From contig NZ_CP114205.1 of assembly GCF_027497495.1 (NCBI RefSeq), positions 2,356,001-2,420,000 of the forward strand: a DNA stretch of 64,000 nucleotides, read 5' to 3'. The translations under genes were made by a program, and so were the position numbers. Within the stretch, counting starts at the first letter, position 1. Every line of letters begins with the position of its first letter. The notes under the pieces are model-generated. The model searched no databases. It had not been told where the DNA came from and saw only the letters and a program-made list of their open reading frames with translations. The DNA comes from Streptomyces tubercidicus (lineage in GTDB: Bacteria > Actinomycetota > Actinomycetes > Streptomycetales > Streptomycetaceae). Positions 1-9,063 of the stretch are shown one piece after another.

Positions 1-1
1 C

Positions 2-2332
2 CGCTCGCAGGGTCTGATCCAGCGTCAGCTCTCGCTGATCTCCGAACTGGAGTCCCGCGAGGCCGACCCGGACCAGCTCTCCTCGCTCTTCAAGCTCGAC
101 CACCTCGCCACCCGCATGCGCCGTAACGGTGAGAACCTCCTGGTCCTCGCCGGTGAGGAGCCGGGGCGCCGGTGGACGCGGCCGGTGCCGCTGGTCGACG
201 TCCTCCGTGCCGCCGCCTCCGAGGTGGAGCAGTACGAGCGGATCGAGCTCAACGCCGTACCGCAGACCGAGGTCGCCGGCCGGGTCGTCAACGACCTCGT
301 GCACCTCCTCGCCGAGCTGCTGGAGAACGCCACCTCGTTCTCCTCCCCGCAGACCAAGGTCAAGGTCACCGGCCATGCGCTGCCCGACGGGCGGGTGCTG
401 GTCGAGATCCACGACACCGGTATCGGCCTGTCGCCCGAGGATCTGTCCGCCATTAACGAGCGGCTCGCCAGCCCGCCGACCGTGGATGTCTCGGTGTCCC
501 GGCGGATGGGTCTGTTCGTGGTCGGCCGGCTGTCCCTGCGGCACGGCATCCGCATTCAGCTGCGGCCCTCCGACTCCGGTGGCACCACCGCGCTGGTCAT
601 GCTGCCGGTCGATCTCGCCCAGGGCGGCAAGAAGCCGGCGCCCAGCAACGCCAAGAGCGGCGGCGACCACGGCGGCGGACAGTCCAGCCGGCTCGCGGGG
701 CTGCAGCCGCGCGGTCAGGTCGGTTCGGGTCCGTCGGCCGGTGGGCGCCCCGCACTGCCCGGCCGCGGTGGCCCCGGCGGCGGTGCGCAGAACGCCTTCG
801 GTGCCCCGGCGCCGTCCGGCCGTACGGCGCCTCCCGGCGCAGGTGCCCCCGGCGCCCCGGCGCAGGGTGGCGACGCCCGTCCGGCCGCCGGCCGTCCCGC
901 CGGCTCGCGTCCCTCGCTGCCCACCCGTGGCGGCGCGGACAACGGCCCGGCGCCCACCGTCGCCCCGCCGACCGGCGCCCCGCGCCGCGAGGAGCGTCCG
1001 CAGCTGCCCGCGCGCGGCGCCGCGGCCGAACTGCCGGGCGGTCCGGCCGCCGGTGGTCAGCCCGCCGGTGGTCAGCGCGATGGTCAGGGTGCTCAGCAGC
1101 CGGGCGGTACGAGCTGGGGCGCGCGCCGTGAGCGCGGCGGCTCCGACGACTGGCCGCTGACCTCCCGCGAGGCATCGGACCGGCCGCGCGGCCACGAGGA
1201 GCCGGAGACCACCGGCAGCTTCGAGCGGCCCGCGCCGAGCGGCGGCCCCGGTGACACCGCGGCGTTCGCCCGTCCCGACTTCAACGGTCCGCCGCCCACC
1301 GCGGACGGCCCCCGGGGCGGACAGCGCCCGCAGGGCGCGCGTCCGGCCGGGCGGGGCGCGGGCAACGGGCCCGGTGACACGGGGCAGTTCCCCGCACCGG
1401 ACGGCAACACCGGGCAGTTCCCGATACCGGACAGCAACACGGGACAGTTCCCCGCACCGGACAGCAACACCGGCCAGTTCCCCGCACCGGACAGCAACAC
1501 CGGCCAGTTCCCCGCACCGGACAGCAACACCGGCCAGTTCCCCGCACCGGACAGCAACACGGGCCAGTACGAGACCGGTAGTTACGAGACGGGCCAGTAC
1601 CAGCGCCCCGACAGCGACACCGGCCAGTACCAGCAGCCCGACAGCAACACCGGCCAGTACCAGCGCCCCGGCGCCGACCGTGCCGCCTACGCCGATGCCT
1701 CGCAGGGCACCGGGCAGTTCCCGGTGCAGCAGGCGCCGGACAGCGGTGCGCCGTCCGCCGATGTGCTCGGTGACGCGGACGCCGGTCCCGGTGACGGCCG
1801 TACGCCGATCTTCGACACCATCGAGTCCAACTGGTTCAACCACCCGGCGGCCGCCGCTGCCGGTGTACCGCCCCAGGGCGACGCCGAGCCCGAGGCGCCG
1901 CGGCAGCCGCGCCGCGAAGCCCCGCAGGACGGCCCGGCGCGCGGCGAGGCGCGCGAGGAGGCGCCGGCCAACGGTGCGCGCGGTGAGGCACCGGTCAACG
2001 GTGCCCGCAGCGCCCCGCCGGCCGACGCCACCCAGTGGCGCAGCTCGCCGAACGACGAGACCTGGCGGCAGGCGGAGCAGATCCGCCAGCCCGCCGCGGG
2101 CGGTATCACCACCTCCGGACTGCCCCGCCGGGTCCCGCGCGCGAACCTCGTCGCGGGCACCGCGCAACAGCAGCAGTCCTCCCAGAGCGGTCCCCAGGTC
2201 TCGCGTGCGCCCAGTGATGTGCGCGGGCGGCTGACCAATCTCCGTCGGGGTATTCAGCAAGGCCGGCAGGCCGGGACGTCGTCCACCGGCACTCACGGCG
2301 TTGTCGATCCCACTCACCAGCAGGAGCGTTAG
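2..2332 (+). CDS. cvnA: CvnA-type sensor kinase-like protein, 5' end missing
   Basis: This is the C-terminal part of a conservon histidine-kinase-like membrane protein; the reading frame is already open at base 2 and the start lies outside the window. It begins in the linker before the ATPase domain (MRRNGENLL) and carries an HATPase fold: N box ELLENATSFSSPQ, G1 box DTGIGLSPED and G2 region RRMGLFVVGRL. Conservon kinases usually lack a classical phospho-acceptor His box. A long Pro/Gly/Gln-rich tail follows, including a 10-residue tandem repeat (1376-1672), then a conserved end (GLPRRVPRANLV, VSRAPSDVRGRLTNLRRG) shared with the second CvnA at 4242. It heads a four-gene cluster with cvnB, cvnC and cvnD, which are thought to form a membrane-associated, GPCR-like signalling complex. 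The stop codon abuts the TTG start of cvnB. Confidence 0.9.
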   Translation, partial: RSQGLIQRQLSLISELESREADPDQLSSLFKLDHLATRMRRNGENLLVLAGEEPGRRWTRPVPLVDVLRAAASEVEQYERIELNAVPQTEVAGRVVNDLVHLLAELLENATSFSSPQTKVKVTGHALPDGRVLVEIHDTGIGLSPEDLSAINERLASPPTVDVSVSRRMGLFVVGRLSLRHGIRIQLRPSDSGGTTALVMLPVDLAQGGKKPAPSNAKSGGDHGGGQSSRLAGLQPRGQVGSGPSAGGRPALPGRGGPGGGAQNAFGAPAPSGRTAPPGAGAPGAPAQGGDARPAAGRPAGSRPSLPTRGGADNGPAPTVAPPTGAPRREERPQLPARGAAAELPGGPAAGGQPAGGQRDGQGAQQPGGTSWGARRERGGSDDWPLTSREASDRPRGHEEPETTGSFERPAPSGGPGDTAAFARPDFNGPPPTADGPRGGQRPQGARPAGRGAGNGPGDTGQFPAPDGNTGQFPIPDSNTGQFPAPDSNTGQFPAPDSNTGQFPAPDSNTGQFPAPDSNTGQYETGSYETGQYQRPDSDTGQYQQPDSNTGQYQRPGADRAAYADASQGTGQFPVQQAPDSGAPSADVLGDADAGPGDGRTPIFDTIESNWFNHPAAAAAGVPPQGDAEPEAPRQPRREAPQDGPARGEAREEAPANGARGEAPVNGARSAPPADATQWRSSPNDETWRQAEQIRQPAAGGITTSGLPRRVPRANLVAGTAQQQQSSQSGPQVSRAPSDVRGRLTNLRRGIQQGRQAGTSSTGTHGVVDPTHQQER
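1376..1672 (+). repeat. 30-bp tandem repeat coding for N-T-G-Q-F-P-A-P-D-S units
   Basis: Six consecutive 30-base units run from 1376 to 1555, nearly identical at DNA level. A diverged 60-base unit and two further Tyr/Gln variants follow, to 1672. The repeat keeps the reading frame of the CvnA tail, giving units such as NTGQFPAPDS and then NTGQYQRPDS. The second CvnA in the window has no such array. Copy number is likely to vary between strains by slippage. Confidence 0.9.
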
Positions 2333-2755
2333 TTGAGTCCGATGAGCCAGGCGGCGCAGAACCTGAACTGGTTGATCACCAACTTCGTGGACAACACCCC
2401 CGGGGTGTCCCACACGGTGGTGGTCTCCGCGGACGGTCTGCTCCTTGCCATGTCCGAGGGCTTCCCCCGCGACCGTGCCGACCAGTTGGCGGCGGTGGCC
2501 TCCGGCCTGACCTCGCTGACCTCCGGCGCGTCCCGCATCTTCGAGGGCGGGACGGTCAACCAGACCGTCGTGGAGATGGAGCGTGGCTTCCTCTTCATCA
2601 TGTCCGTCTCCGACGGATCGTCGCTGGCCGTGCTGGCGCACCCCGAGTGCGACATCGGCCTGGTCGGCTACGAAATGGCCCTGCTGGTCGACCGCGCGGG
2701 AACGGTGCTCACGCCGGATCTGCGCGCCGAACTGCAGGGCAGCCTGCTGCACTGA
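2333..2755 (+). CDS. cvnB: CvnB roadblock/LC7 domain protein
   Basis: This 140-residue roadblock/LC7 protein is the CvnB component, expected to bind the CvnD small GTPase-like protein at the membrane. The single domain spans nearly the whole length (NLNWLITNFVDNTPGVSHTV onward, with DGLLLAMSEGFPRDRADQLAAVA). The TTG at 2333 directly follows the cvnA stop; an ATG nine bases later (2342) is an alternative. The tight spacing suggests translational coupling. The protein is almost identical to the second CvnB at 7333. Confidence 0.93.
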   Translation: MSPMSQAAQNLNWLITNFVDNTPGVSHTVVVSADGLLLAMSEGFPRDRADQLAAVASGLTSLTSGASRIFEGGTVNQTVVEMERGFLFIMSVSDGSSLAVLAHPECDIGLVGYEMALLVDRAGTVLTPDLRAELQGSLLH

Positions 2756-2856
2756 ACGGCGCCCGCAGCGCCGCTCCGTACAGCACCCACCATCCATGTG
2801 CCGCACCCCCCACCGGCCCAACCCGACAACCGTCAGTTGTCCCGCCCGGAGGCTCC

Positions 2857-3267
2857 ATGACCCCGCCACCTGCCACTTCCGGCCCGTACGGCGCTTACAG
2901 CCAAGCGCCGTACGGGGGCGAAGGTGACCAGCCGCTGGTGCGCCCGTACGCCATGACCGGAGGCCGGACCCGGCCGCGCTACCAGCTCGCCATCGAGGCG
3001 CTGGTCAGCACGACCGCCGACCCGGCGCAGCTTCCCGGCCTGCTGCCCGAGCACCAGCGGATCTGCCACCTGTGCCGTGAGGTGAAGTCGGTCGCCGAGG
3101 TCTCCGCACTGCTGCACATCCCCCTGGGGGTGGCGCGGATTCTGGTGGCGGACCTGGCGGAGGCCGGGATGGTGGCGATCCATCAGCCGGGCGGCAGCGG
3201 CGAAGCCGGCGGCACACCGGATGTGACCTTGCTCGAAAGGGTGCTCAGTGGACTTCGCAAGCTCTGA
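2857..3267 (+). CDS. cvnC: CvnC DUF742 protein
   Basis: This 136-residue DUF742 protein is the third conservon member. DUF742 proteins carry a winged-helix-like fold; their biochemical role in conservons is unsettled. The ATG at 2857 is chosen because GGAGG lies just upstream (2847-2851), although the frame is open further back. A short Pro/Tyr-rich start is followed by the core PLVRPYAMTGGRTRPRYQLA, a conserved HRICHLCREVKSVAEVSALL segment and the tail VTLLERVLSGLRKL. Its last 20 bases overlap the start of cvnD, so the two are probably translationally coupled. Confidence 0.92.
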   Translation: MTPPPATSGPYGAYSQAPYGGEGDQPLVRPYAMTGGRTRPRYQLAIEALVSTTADPAQLPGLLPEHQRICHLCREVKSVAEVSALLHIPLGVARILVADLAEAGMVAIHQPGGSGEAGGTPDVTLLERVLSGLRKL

Positions 3268-3841
3268 CAGCGGTTCGGACGCGGCCTCCTCCCGCGCCAC
3301 GACCTCCGCCAAGATCGTGGTGGCGGGGGGCTTCGGCGTGGGCAAGACCACGTTCGTCGGGGCCGTCTCAGAGATCAACCCGCTGCGCACCGAAGCCGTG
3401 ATGACCTCCGCCTCGGCGGGCATCGACGACCTCAGCCACGTCCAGGACAAGACCACGACGACCGTGGCGATGGACTTCGGCCGGATCACCCTGGACCAGG
3501 ACCTGATCCTGTACCTCTTCGGTACGCCGGGTCAGGACCGTTTCTGGTTCATGTGGGACGACTTGGTCCGCGGCGCGATCGGCGCCGTGGTGCTCGTGGA
3601 CACCCGCCGTCTCGCCGACTGCTTCCCCGCGGTCGACTACTTCGAGAACAGCGGACTGCCGTTCGTCATCGCCCTCAACGGCTTCGAGGGGTACCAGCCC
3701 CATACGCCCGACGAGGTGCGTGAGGCGCTGCAGATCGGCCCGGGGACGCCGATCATCACCACCGACGCCCGGCACCGCGCCGAGGCCAAGAGCGCCCTCA
3801 TCACGCTCGTGGAGCACGCGCTGATGGCCCGGCTGCAGTAG
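3248..3841 (+). CDS. cvnD: CvnD ATP/GTP-binding protein
   Basis: This 197-residue small GTPase-like protein is the fourth conservon component. A P-loop GGFGVGKT lies at about residues 27-34, a switch-II-like motif FGTPGQDRFWF at about 91-101, and hydrophobic strand AVVLVDTRR follows. Family members bind guanine nucleotides and are proposed to work with CvnB downstream of CvnA. The GTG start at 3248 lies inside cvnC. From the P-loop on, the DNA is nearly identical to the second copy at 8408, while the first 20 residues differ. Confidence 0.94.
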   Translation: MDFASSDSGSDAASSRATTSAKIVVAGGFGVGKTTFVGAVSEINPLRTEAVMTSASAGIDDLSHVQDKTTTTVAMDFGRITLDQDLILYLFGTPGQDRFWFMWDDLVRGAIGAVVLVDTRRLADCFPAVDYFENSGLPFVIALNGFEGYQPHTPDEVREALQIGPGTPIITTDARHRAEAKSALITLVEHALMARLQ

Positions 3842-4241
3842 CCCGTCGAACCGGTCCGCCGCCATCCGGTGCGGGCCGTACGGCAGTTGTCCGGGGCGGG
3901 GGCGTGCCCCCTGCCCCGGAGCGGATTCCGGCATCCATGAGTCGATCTGTGTCGTTCGACACGCCATCAATTTTGCTTCATAACGTTTCGACAGTGAATC
4001 AGAAGCCTTTCGACACCCCGCGCGCATGCCCGGCTTCGCTGCGCTCACAATTCTCCCGTATTTTGCCGCGGCTCGCCCTTAACGCCCCTTTTATCTCGGG
4101 CTCTTTCGCGCCTGTTCCCGCTTTGCTCAGTGTTTGGAAGGCACCGCCCTGACGTGCTGAAATTCGCTGAACTCCGGAGTAGGAACGCCCAGAAGAAACG
4201 GCACAGCAAGAGAGTGCCGGCGCCGAGAGGTTGTTGGTCGA
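3842..4241 (+). promoter_or_regulatory. 400-bp intergenic region before the second conservon
   Basis: No convincing gene is seen here. The stretch is clearly more AT-rich than its surroundings and should carry the promoter of the second conservon. It contains a palindrome GTGTCG-TT-CGACAC at 3949-3962 and three same-strand copies of a TTCGACA box (GTTCGACA 3954-3961, TTTCGACA 3986-3993, TTTCGACA 4008-4015), which may be regulator binding sites. No obvious terminator for the first conservon was found, so read-through is possible. Confidence 0.5.
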
Positions 4242-7200
4242 GTGAGGCGAAGCAAGGCGAGCCCCGAGCCGCAGGAACCGCGGCGGGGCAACTTCACACC
4301 GCCCCCAAGAGGGGGTCTACCGGCTTCCGACGCGCCCGAAAATACGGCCGCGAAGCCTCCGGTCAGTGGCGGTAAGTACTCCCCGCGCAACTGGCGCGTG
4401 GCGACTCGCCTGAACGCCATTCTGTTGATCCCGGTAATCCTGGCGCTGATCTTCGGCGGGCTGCGGGTGGACAGTTCGTTCGCGACCTGGCAGGAAGCGC
4501 AGGACGCGGAGAACACCGCGAAGCTGGTCCGTGCCTCGCTCACCTACAGCAATGCGCTGCTCGACGAGCGGGACCGCACCGCGGCGCCGCTGCTGAAGGG
4601 CAAGAAGGACGACCCGGCGGTCCAGGAGGCGCGGGACGCCACCGACGCCGCCGCCGACACGTTCCACCGGGCCGCCAAGGCCATGCCGGACAAGCCGGGT
4701 CTCAAGCGCCGCCTCGCCGCCTTCGAGAAGTCCGAGCCCAAGCTCCAGAAGCTGCGTGCGGGCGCTTACACCTCCAAGCTGCGCGGTGTGCAGACCGAAG
4801 AGGGCTATGTCGCGGTCCAGCACCCGCTGATGGAGTTCGCCAACGAACTCGGCCTGGGCACCGGCAACATCACGTCCTACGGCCGTACCGTCTACGCCAT
4901 CGCGCTGGCCAAGGCCGCCGAGTCGCTCCAGCGTTCCATCGGCACCCACCTCCTGGTCGACCCGGCGACCCCGCAGGGCGGCAAGGAGCACAAGCTCCAG
5001 CTGACCGCGTTCGCGTCGTACCGCTACCTGGAGGGCATCGCCATCGGCGAGTACACCTCCGGCGGTACGCCCGAGGACGTCGAGCGCCTCAAGAACGACG
5101 GTGCGGCGCTCAAGAAGGCCGCACAGCAGAAGATCGCACAGGCGAAGCAGCAGGCGCAGGCGGCCGGCCGGCCGTTCCGCACCCCGCCGTCGATCGACCA
5201 GATGTCCGCCCTGATCGCCACCGGCACGGCGCCGGAGACGCTCGGTGTGCGCGGCGTCACCTCCGACAGCTACTTCGCGGCCGCGAGCGGCAAGTTCGAC
5301 ATGTACCGGTCCATCGAGAAGGACCTGTCGGACAAGGCCGTGAACGAGGCGGCGCAGATCTCCAACGACGCCCGCCAGTCGACGTTCATCGACTCCGGCA
5401 TCGTGCTGGCCGCGCTGATCATCGCGTTCGTGGTGGCCGGCCTGATGGCCCGCCGGATGAGCCGCAACATGCGCCAGCTGCGCACCGCCGCCTTCGGTAT
5501 CGCCGAGCAGCGGCTGCCGATGCTGGTCGACCAGCTCTCGCGGACGGATCCAGGCCGGGTCGACACCCGTGTCCAGCCCATCCCGATCGCCACCACCGAC
5601 GAGATCGGCGAGGTCGCCCGCGCCTTCGACCAGGTGCACCGCGAGGCCGTCCGGCTCGCCGCCGAGCAGGCGCTGCTGCGGGGCAACGTCAACGCGATCT
5701 TCACCAACCTCTCCAGCCGCAACCAGGGCCTGATCGAGCGCCAGTTGGAGCTGATCACCGACCTGGAGAACAACGAGGCGGACCCGGACCAGCTGGAGAG
5801 CCTCTTCCGGCTCGACCACCTGGCCACCCGTATGCGGCGCAACGGTGAGAACCTCCTCATCCTCGCGGGCGAGGAGCCCGGCCGCCGCTGGAACCAGCCG
5901 GTGCCGCTGGTCGACGTCCTCCGGGCGGCGATCAGTGAGGTCGAGTCCTACGAGCGAATAGACCTCACCGGCGTCCCCGAGAGCGAGATCCACGGCACCG
6001 CCGTGACCGACCTCGTGCACCTGCTGTCCGAGCTGCTGGAGAACGCCACCACGTTCTCCTCCCCGCAGACCAAGGTGCGGGTGGCCGCGACCCGGCTGCC
6101 CGACGGCCGGGTCATGATCGAGATCCACGACAAGGGCATCGGGCTCACCCCCGAGGACTTCGCGGACATCAACCACAAGCTGGCCAACCCGCCGAGCGTG
6201 GATGCCGCGATCTCCCAGCGCATGGGCCTGTTCGTGGTCGGCCGGCTGGCCGACCGGCACGGGATCCGGGTGCAGCTGCGCCCCTCCGGCGAGCAGGCGG
6301 GCACCACGTCGCTGGTCATGCTGCCCGAGGCGATCACCCACGGTGGTGGCGGCGAGGAGCAGTTCGACGACGACTTCACGGTCTCCCGGATCGTGCCGGA
6401 GCAGCGGCAGCACACGGAGTACGAGAACCAGCAGCGCACCGCCGCCGAGCTGGGCTTCGACGACAGCCGCTACGGCCGGCCGGACTCCGGTGACCTGGAC
6501 ATGGTGGGCCGCTCGCTGGTCCGCGAGGAGCGCCGGGCCGCGCTGGAGGCCCAGGCGTCCGGTGACCAGGCCGACGGGTACCAGCAGGACGAGCGTCCGC
6601 TCTTCCGCGACGAGGTGCCGTCCGGTGGTGCGTACCAGGACTACCCTGCCCAGGCATATGCGGAAGCCGATCAACCGCTCTACGACGACCGGTCGCACGG
6701 CCGCCACGCGTTCGGCGAGCAGGGCTTCGCGGAGACCACGGGCCAGCAGCCATACGTGTCCCATGAGACGGCACAGCCGGACGAGTGGACCGAACGTCCC
6801 GCCTTCGAGGGCTACTTCGGGACCGAAGCGGAATCTGACCGGAATGCACCCGCCGCTCCCGCTGACGGCGCTGAGCGCGTACCATTCCAGCGTCCGGGCC
6901 CCACACCGAGCGACGCCCCTTCGCTGACGGACGCCGGCCTTCCGCGCCGCGGAGGCCGCGACCAGCAAGCACCGCAGGTGCACGAGCAGCGGAGCGCGCC
7001 GGAGACCGGCCAGGACGGCTCCGACTGGCGCAGCTCCAACGACGAGCGCTGGGAGCGGGCGGAGCAGCTGCGTGAGCCGAAGGCGGGCGGAGTCACCTCT
7101 TCCGGCCTGCCCCGGCGGGTGCCCAAGGCCAACCTGGTCGAAGGTGCCGCGGAGCAGACCCCGCAGGGCGGCCCTCAGGTCTCCCGCGCCCCGGAGGACG

Positions 7201-7331
7201 TCCGCGGCAGGCTGAGTAACCTGCGCCGCGGCGTCCAGCAGGGACGCAACGTCGGCACGGACCCCTCCGGGGTCCCCCAGAATGACCAACAGGGCTACGG
7301 CCCCGGCAGCACCTACGATCAGGAGCGTTAG
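4242..7331 (+). CDS. cvnA: CvnA-type sensor kinase-like membrane protein, complete
   Basis: This 1029-residue conservon kinase-like protein has a Pro-rich cytoplasmic start and a first membrane segment at about 57-75 (LNAILLIPVILALIFGGL). An extracellular domain of the nitrate/nitrite-sensing-like type follows, then a second membrane segment at about 386-406 (GIVLAALIIAFVVAGLMARR) and a HAMP-like linker. The HATPase domain has N box ELLENATTFSSPQ near 598, G1 DKGIGLTPED near 630 and RMGLFVVGRLADRHG near 660. The Gln/Glu-rich tail ends in the same block as the upstream CvnA. The GTG at 4242 is taken as start; no strong ribosome binding site precedes it. The stop lies one base before cvnB. Confidence 0.93.
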   Translation: MRRSKASPEPQEPRRGNFTPPPRGGLPASDAPENTAAKPPVSGGKYSPRNWRVATRLNAILLIPVILALIFGGLRVDSSFATWQEAQDAENTAKLVRASLTYSNALLDERDRTAAPLLKGKKDDPAVQEARDATDAAADTFHRAAKAMPDKPGLKRRLAAFEKSEPKLQKLRAGAYTSKLRGVQTEEGYVAVQHPLMEFANELGLGTGNITSYGRTVYAIALAKAAESLQRSIGTHLLVDPATPQGGKEHKLQLTAFASYRYLEGIAIGEYTSGGTPEDVERLKNDGAALKKAAQQKIAQAKQQAQAAGRPFRTPPSIDQMSALIATGTAPETLGVRGVTSDSYFAAASGKFDMYRSIEKDLSDKAVNEAAQISNDARQSTFIDSGIVLAALIIAFVVAGLMARRMSRNMRQLRTAAFGIAEQRLPMLVDQLSRTDPGRVDTRVQPIPIATTDEIGEVARAFDQVHREAVRLAAEQALLRGNVNAIFTNLSSRNQGLIERQLELITDLENNEADPDQLESLFRLDHLATRMRRNGENLLILAGEEPGRRWNQPVPLVDVLRAAISEVESYERIDLTGVPESEIHGTAVTDLVHLLSELLENATTFSSPQTKVRVAATRLPDGRVMIEIHDKGIGLTPEDFADINHKLANPPSVDAAISQRMGLFVVGRLADRHGIRVQLRPSGEQAGTTSLVMLPEAITHGGGGEEQFDDDFTVSRIVPEQRQHTEYENQQRTAAELGFDDSRYGRPDSGDLDMVGRSLVREERRAALEAQASGDQADGYQQDERPLFRDEVPSGGAYQDYPAQAYAEADQPLYDDRSHGRHAFGEQGFAETTGQQPYVSHETAQPDEWTERPAFEGYFGTEAESDRNAPAAPADGAERVPFQRPGPTPSDAPSLTDAGLPRRGGRDQQAPQVHEQRSAPETGQDGSDWRSSNDERWERAEQLREPKAGGVTSSGLPRRVPKANLVEGAAEQTPQGGPQVSRAPEDVRGRLSNLRRGVQQGRNVGTDPSGVPQNDQQGYGPGSTYDQER

Positions 7332-7332
7332 T

Positions 7333-7755
7333 GTGAGCCCGATGAGCCAGGCGGCGCAGAATCTGAACTGGTTGATCACCAACTTCGTGGACAACACCCC
7401 TGGGGTGTCCCACACGGTCGTGGTCTCCGCGGACGGTCTCCTCCTCGCCATGTCCGAGGGCTTCCCTCGTGACAGAGCCGATCAATTGGCGGCGGTGGCC
7501 TCCGGCCTGACGTCGCTGACCTCCGGCGCGTCCCGCATCTTCGAGGGCGGTAGCGTCAACCAGACCGTGGTGGAGATGGAGCGTGGTTTCCTCTTCATCA
7601 TGTCCGTCTCCGACGGATCGTCGCTGGCCGTGCTGGCGCACCCCGAGTGCGACATCGGCCTGGTCGGCTATGAGATGGCCCTGCTGGTCGATCGCGCGGG
7701 CACGGTACTGACGCCGGATCTGCGCGCCGAACTGCAAGGAAGTCTTCTCAACTAA
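7333..7755 (+). CDS. cvnB: CvnB roadblock/LC7 domain protein, second copy
   Basis: This 140-residue roadblock/LC7 protein differs from the copy at 2333 at only a few positions (for example GSVNQ for GTVNQ and a final Asn for His). The GTG at 7333 is preferred over an upstream in-frame ATG at 7282 because it sits one base after the cvnA stop and mirrors the first conservon. It is expected to partner the CvnD at 8408. Confidence 0.93.
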   Translation: MSPMSQAAQNLNWLITNFVDNTPGVSHTVVVSADGLLLAMSEGFPRDRADQLAAVASGLTSLTSGASRIFEGGSVNQTVVEMERGFLFIMSVSDGSSLAVLAHPECDIGLVGYEMALLVDRAGTVLTPDLRAELQGSLLN

Positions 7756-7839
7756 AAGACAGGCAGTGCGTTTCCCGCCACCGCGCCATAGGGTTCGGTG
7801 GCGCGACCGGCGTCAGACAGACAAGTTGGAGGAGGAGAC

Positions 7840-8427
7840 GTGGCAACGCCCCCGAGCGGATACCCGTACGGTTCCGGACAGGAGTCCGGACCTGTGGGCG
7901 AGACCCATCACAACCGCTTCAACTTCCCGTCTGCGCCGAGCCCCCGGCAGCAGCGGCCCCCGCAGCAGCAGCCAAGGCCGTACGACTCCCAGCCGTACGA
8001 GCCGCCGGTGTACGACCAGCCACGGGCACCGCGCATCCAGCCGGTGCAACCGCAGCGGCGTGCGTCCGAGGCCACCCCCACCGCGAACAACCCGCTGGTG
8101 CGCCCGTACGCCATGACCGGAGGCCGGACCCGGCCGCGCTACCAGCTCGCCATCGAGGCGCTGGTCAGCACGACCGCCGACCCCTCCAAGCTGCAGGGCC
8201 AGCTGCCGGAGCATCAGCGCATCTGCCACCTCTGCCGTGAGATCAAGTCAGTAGCCGAGATCTCCGCGCTTCTCTCCATCCCCCTCGGCGTCGCCCGGAT
8301 CCTCGTCGCCGACCTGGCAGAGGCCGGACTCGTCGCCATCCATCAGCCCGGCGGGGACGAGACCGCCGGCGGACAGCCAGATGTGACACTGCTCGAAAGG
8401 GTGCTCAGTGGACTTCGCAAGCTCTAG
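7840..8427 (+). CDS. cvnC: CvnC DUF742 protein, second copy
   Basis: This 195-residue DUF742 protein starts at GTG 7840, preceded by a strong GGAGGAGGA ribosome binding site (7828-7836). It has a longer Pro/Gln/Tyr-rich N-terminal extension than the first copy. From PLVRPYAMTGGRTRPRYQLA onward the two are nearly identical, including a long run of identical bases. The last 20 bases overlap cvnD. Confidence 0.92.
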   Translation: MATPPSGYPYGSGQESGPVGETHHNRFNFPSAPSPRQQRPPQQQPRPYDSQPYEPPVYDQPRAPRIQPVQPQRRASEATPTANNPLVRPYAMTGGRTRPRYQLAIEALVSTTADPSKLQGQLPEHQRICHLCREIKSVAEISALLSIPLGVARILVADLAEAGLVAIHQPGGDETAGGQPDVTLLERVLSGLRKL

Positions 8428-8986
8428 CGGTGCAGCCCGCTCCACCACCTCCGCGAAAATCGTGGTGGCGGGCGGCTTCGGCGTGGGCAAGACCACGTTC
8501 GTCGGGGCCGTCTCAGAGATCAACCCGCTGCGCACCGAAGCCGTGATGACCTCCGCCTCGGCGGGCATCGACGACCTCACGCACGCGCCGGACAAGACGA
8601 CCACGACCGTGGCGATGGACTTCGGCCGGATCACCCTGGACCAGGACCTGATCCTGTACCTCTTCGGTACGCCGGGTCAGGACCGTTTCTGGTTCATGTG
8701 GGACGACCTGGTCCGCGGCGCGATCGGCGCCGTGGTGCTCGTGGACACCCGCCGTCTCGCCGACTGCTTCCCCGCGGTCGACTACTTCGAGAACAGCGGA
8801 CTCCCGTTCGTCATCGCCCTCAACGGCTTCGACGGACATCAGCCCTACACGCCCGACGAGGTGCGTGAGGCGCTCCAGATCGGCCCGGACGCGCCGATCA
8901 TCACCACCGACGCCCGGCACCGCAGCGAGGCCAAGAGCGCGCTCATCACGCTCGTGGAACACGCGCTGATGGCCCGGCTGCGCTGA
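8408..8986 (+). CDS. cvnD: CvnD ATP/GTP-binding protein, second copy
   Basis: This 192-residue small GTPase-like conservon protein has a P-loop GGFGVGKT and switch motif FGTPGQDRF. Apart from a shorter N-terminus and a few substitutions (LTHAPD for LSHVQD, DGHQPY for EGYQPH), it matches the copy at 3248. It ends the second conservon and is followed by a strong hairpin. Confidence 0.94.
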   Translation: MDFASSSGAARSTTSAKIVVAGGFGVGKTTFVGAVSEINPLRTEAVMTSASAGIDDLTHAPDKTTTTVAMDFGRITLDQDLILYLFGTPGQDRFWFMWDDLVRGAIGAVVLVDTRRLADCFPAVDYFENSGLPFVIALNGFDGHQPYTPDEVREALQIGPDAPIITTDARHRSEAKSALITLVEHALMARLR

Positions 8987-9015
8987 CGTACGGGCGCACG
9001 CGCGCAACGACGAAA

Positions 9016-9044
9016 GGCCCCCACACCGTTGAGGTGCGGGGGCC
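9016..9044. terminator. Hairpin terminator between cvnD and the DUF4360 gene
   Basis: Arms GGCCCCCACACC (9016-9027) and GGTGCGGGGGCC (9033-9044) pair over 12 bp with one mismatch around a 5-base loop. AAA flanks on the left and CTTCG on the right fit a bidirectional terminator for the two convergent genes. Confidence 0.8.
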
Positions 9045-9063
9045 TTCGTCGTGCCGTGGGGCG

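Noticed and set aside
1093..1560. Minus-strand frame with repeated LLSGAGNWPV units
   Set aside because: It is the antisense reading of the 30-bp repeat in the CvnA tail, not a separate gene.
3842..4241. 82-codon plus-strand frame at 3904-4152 as a gene
   Set aside because: There is no ribosome binding site and the codon usage is atypical; the region is better read as a promoter region.
4317..7451. A 1044-codon open frame on the minus strand opposite cvnA
   Set aside because: It is antisense to a well-supported gene, shows Val/Leu/Arg-rich low-complexity composition, has no family motif, and arises from the high GC content.
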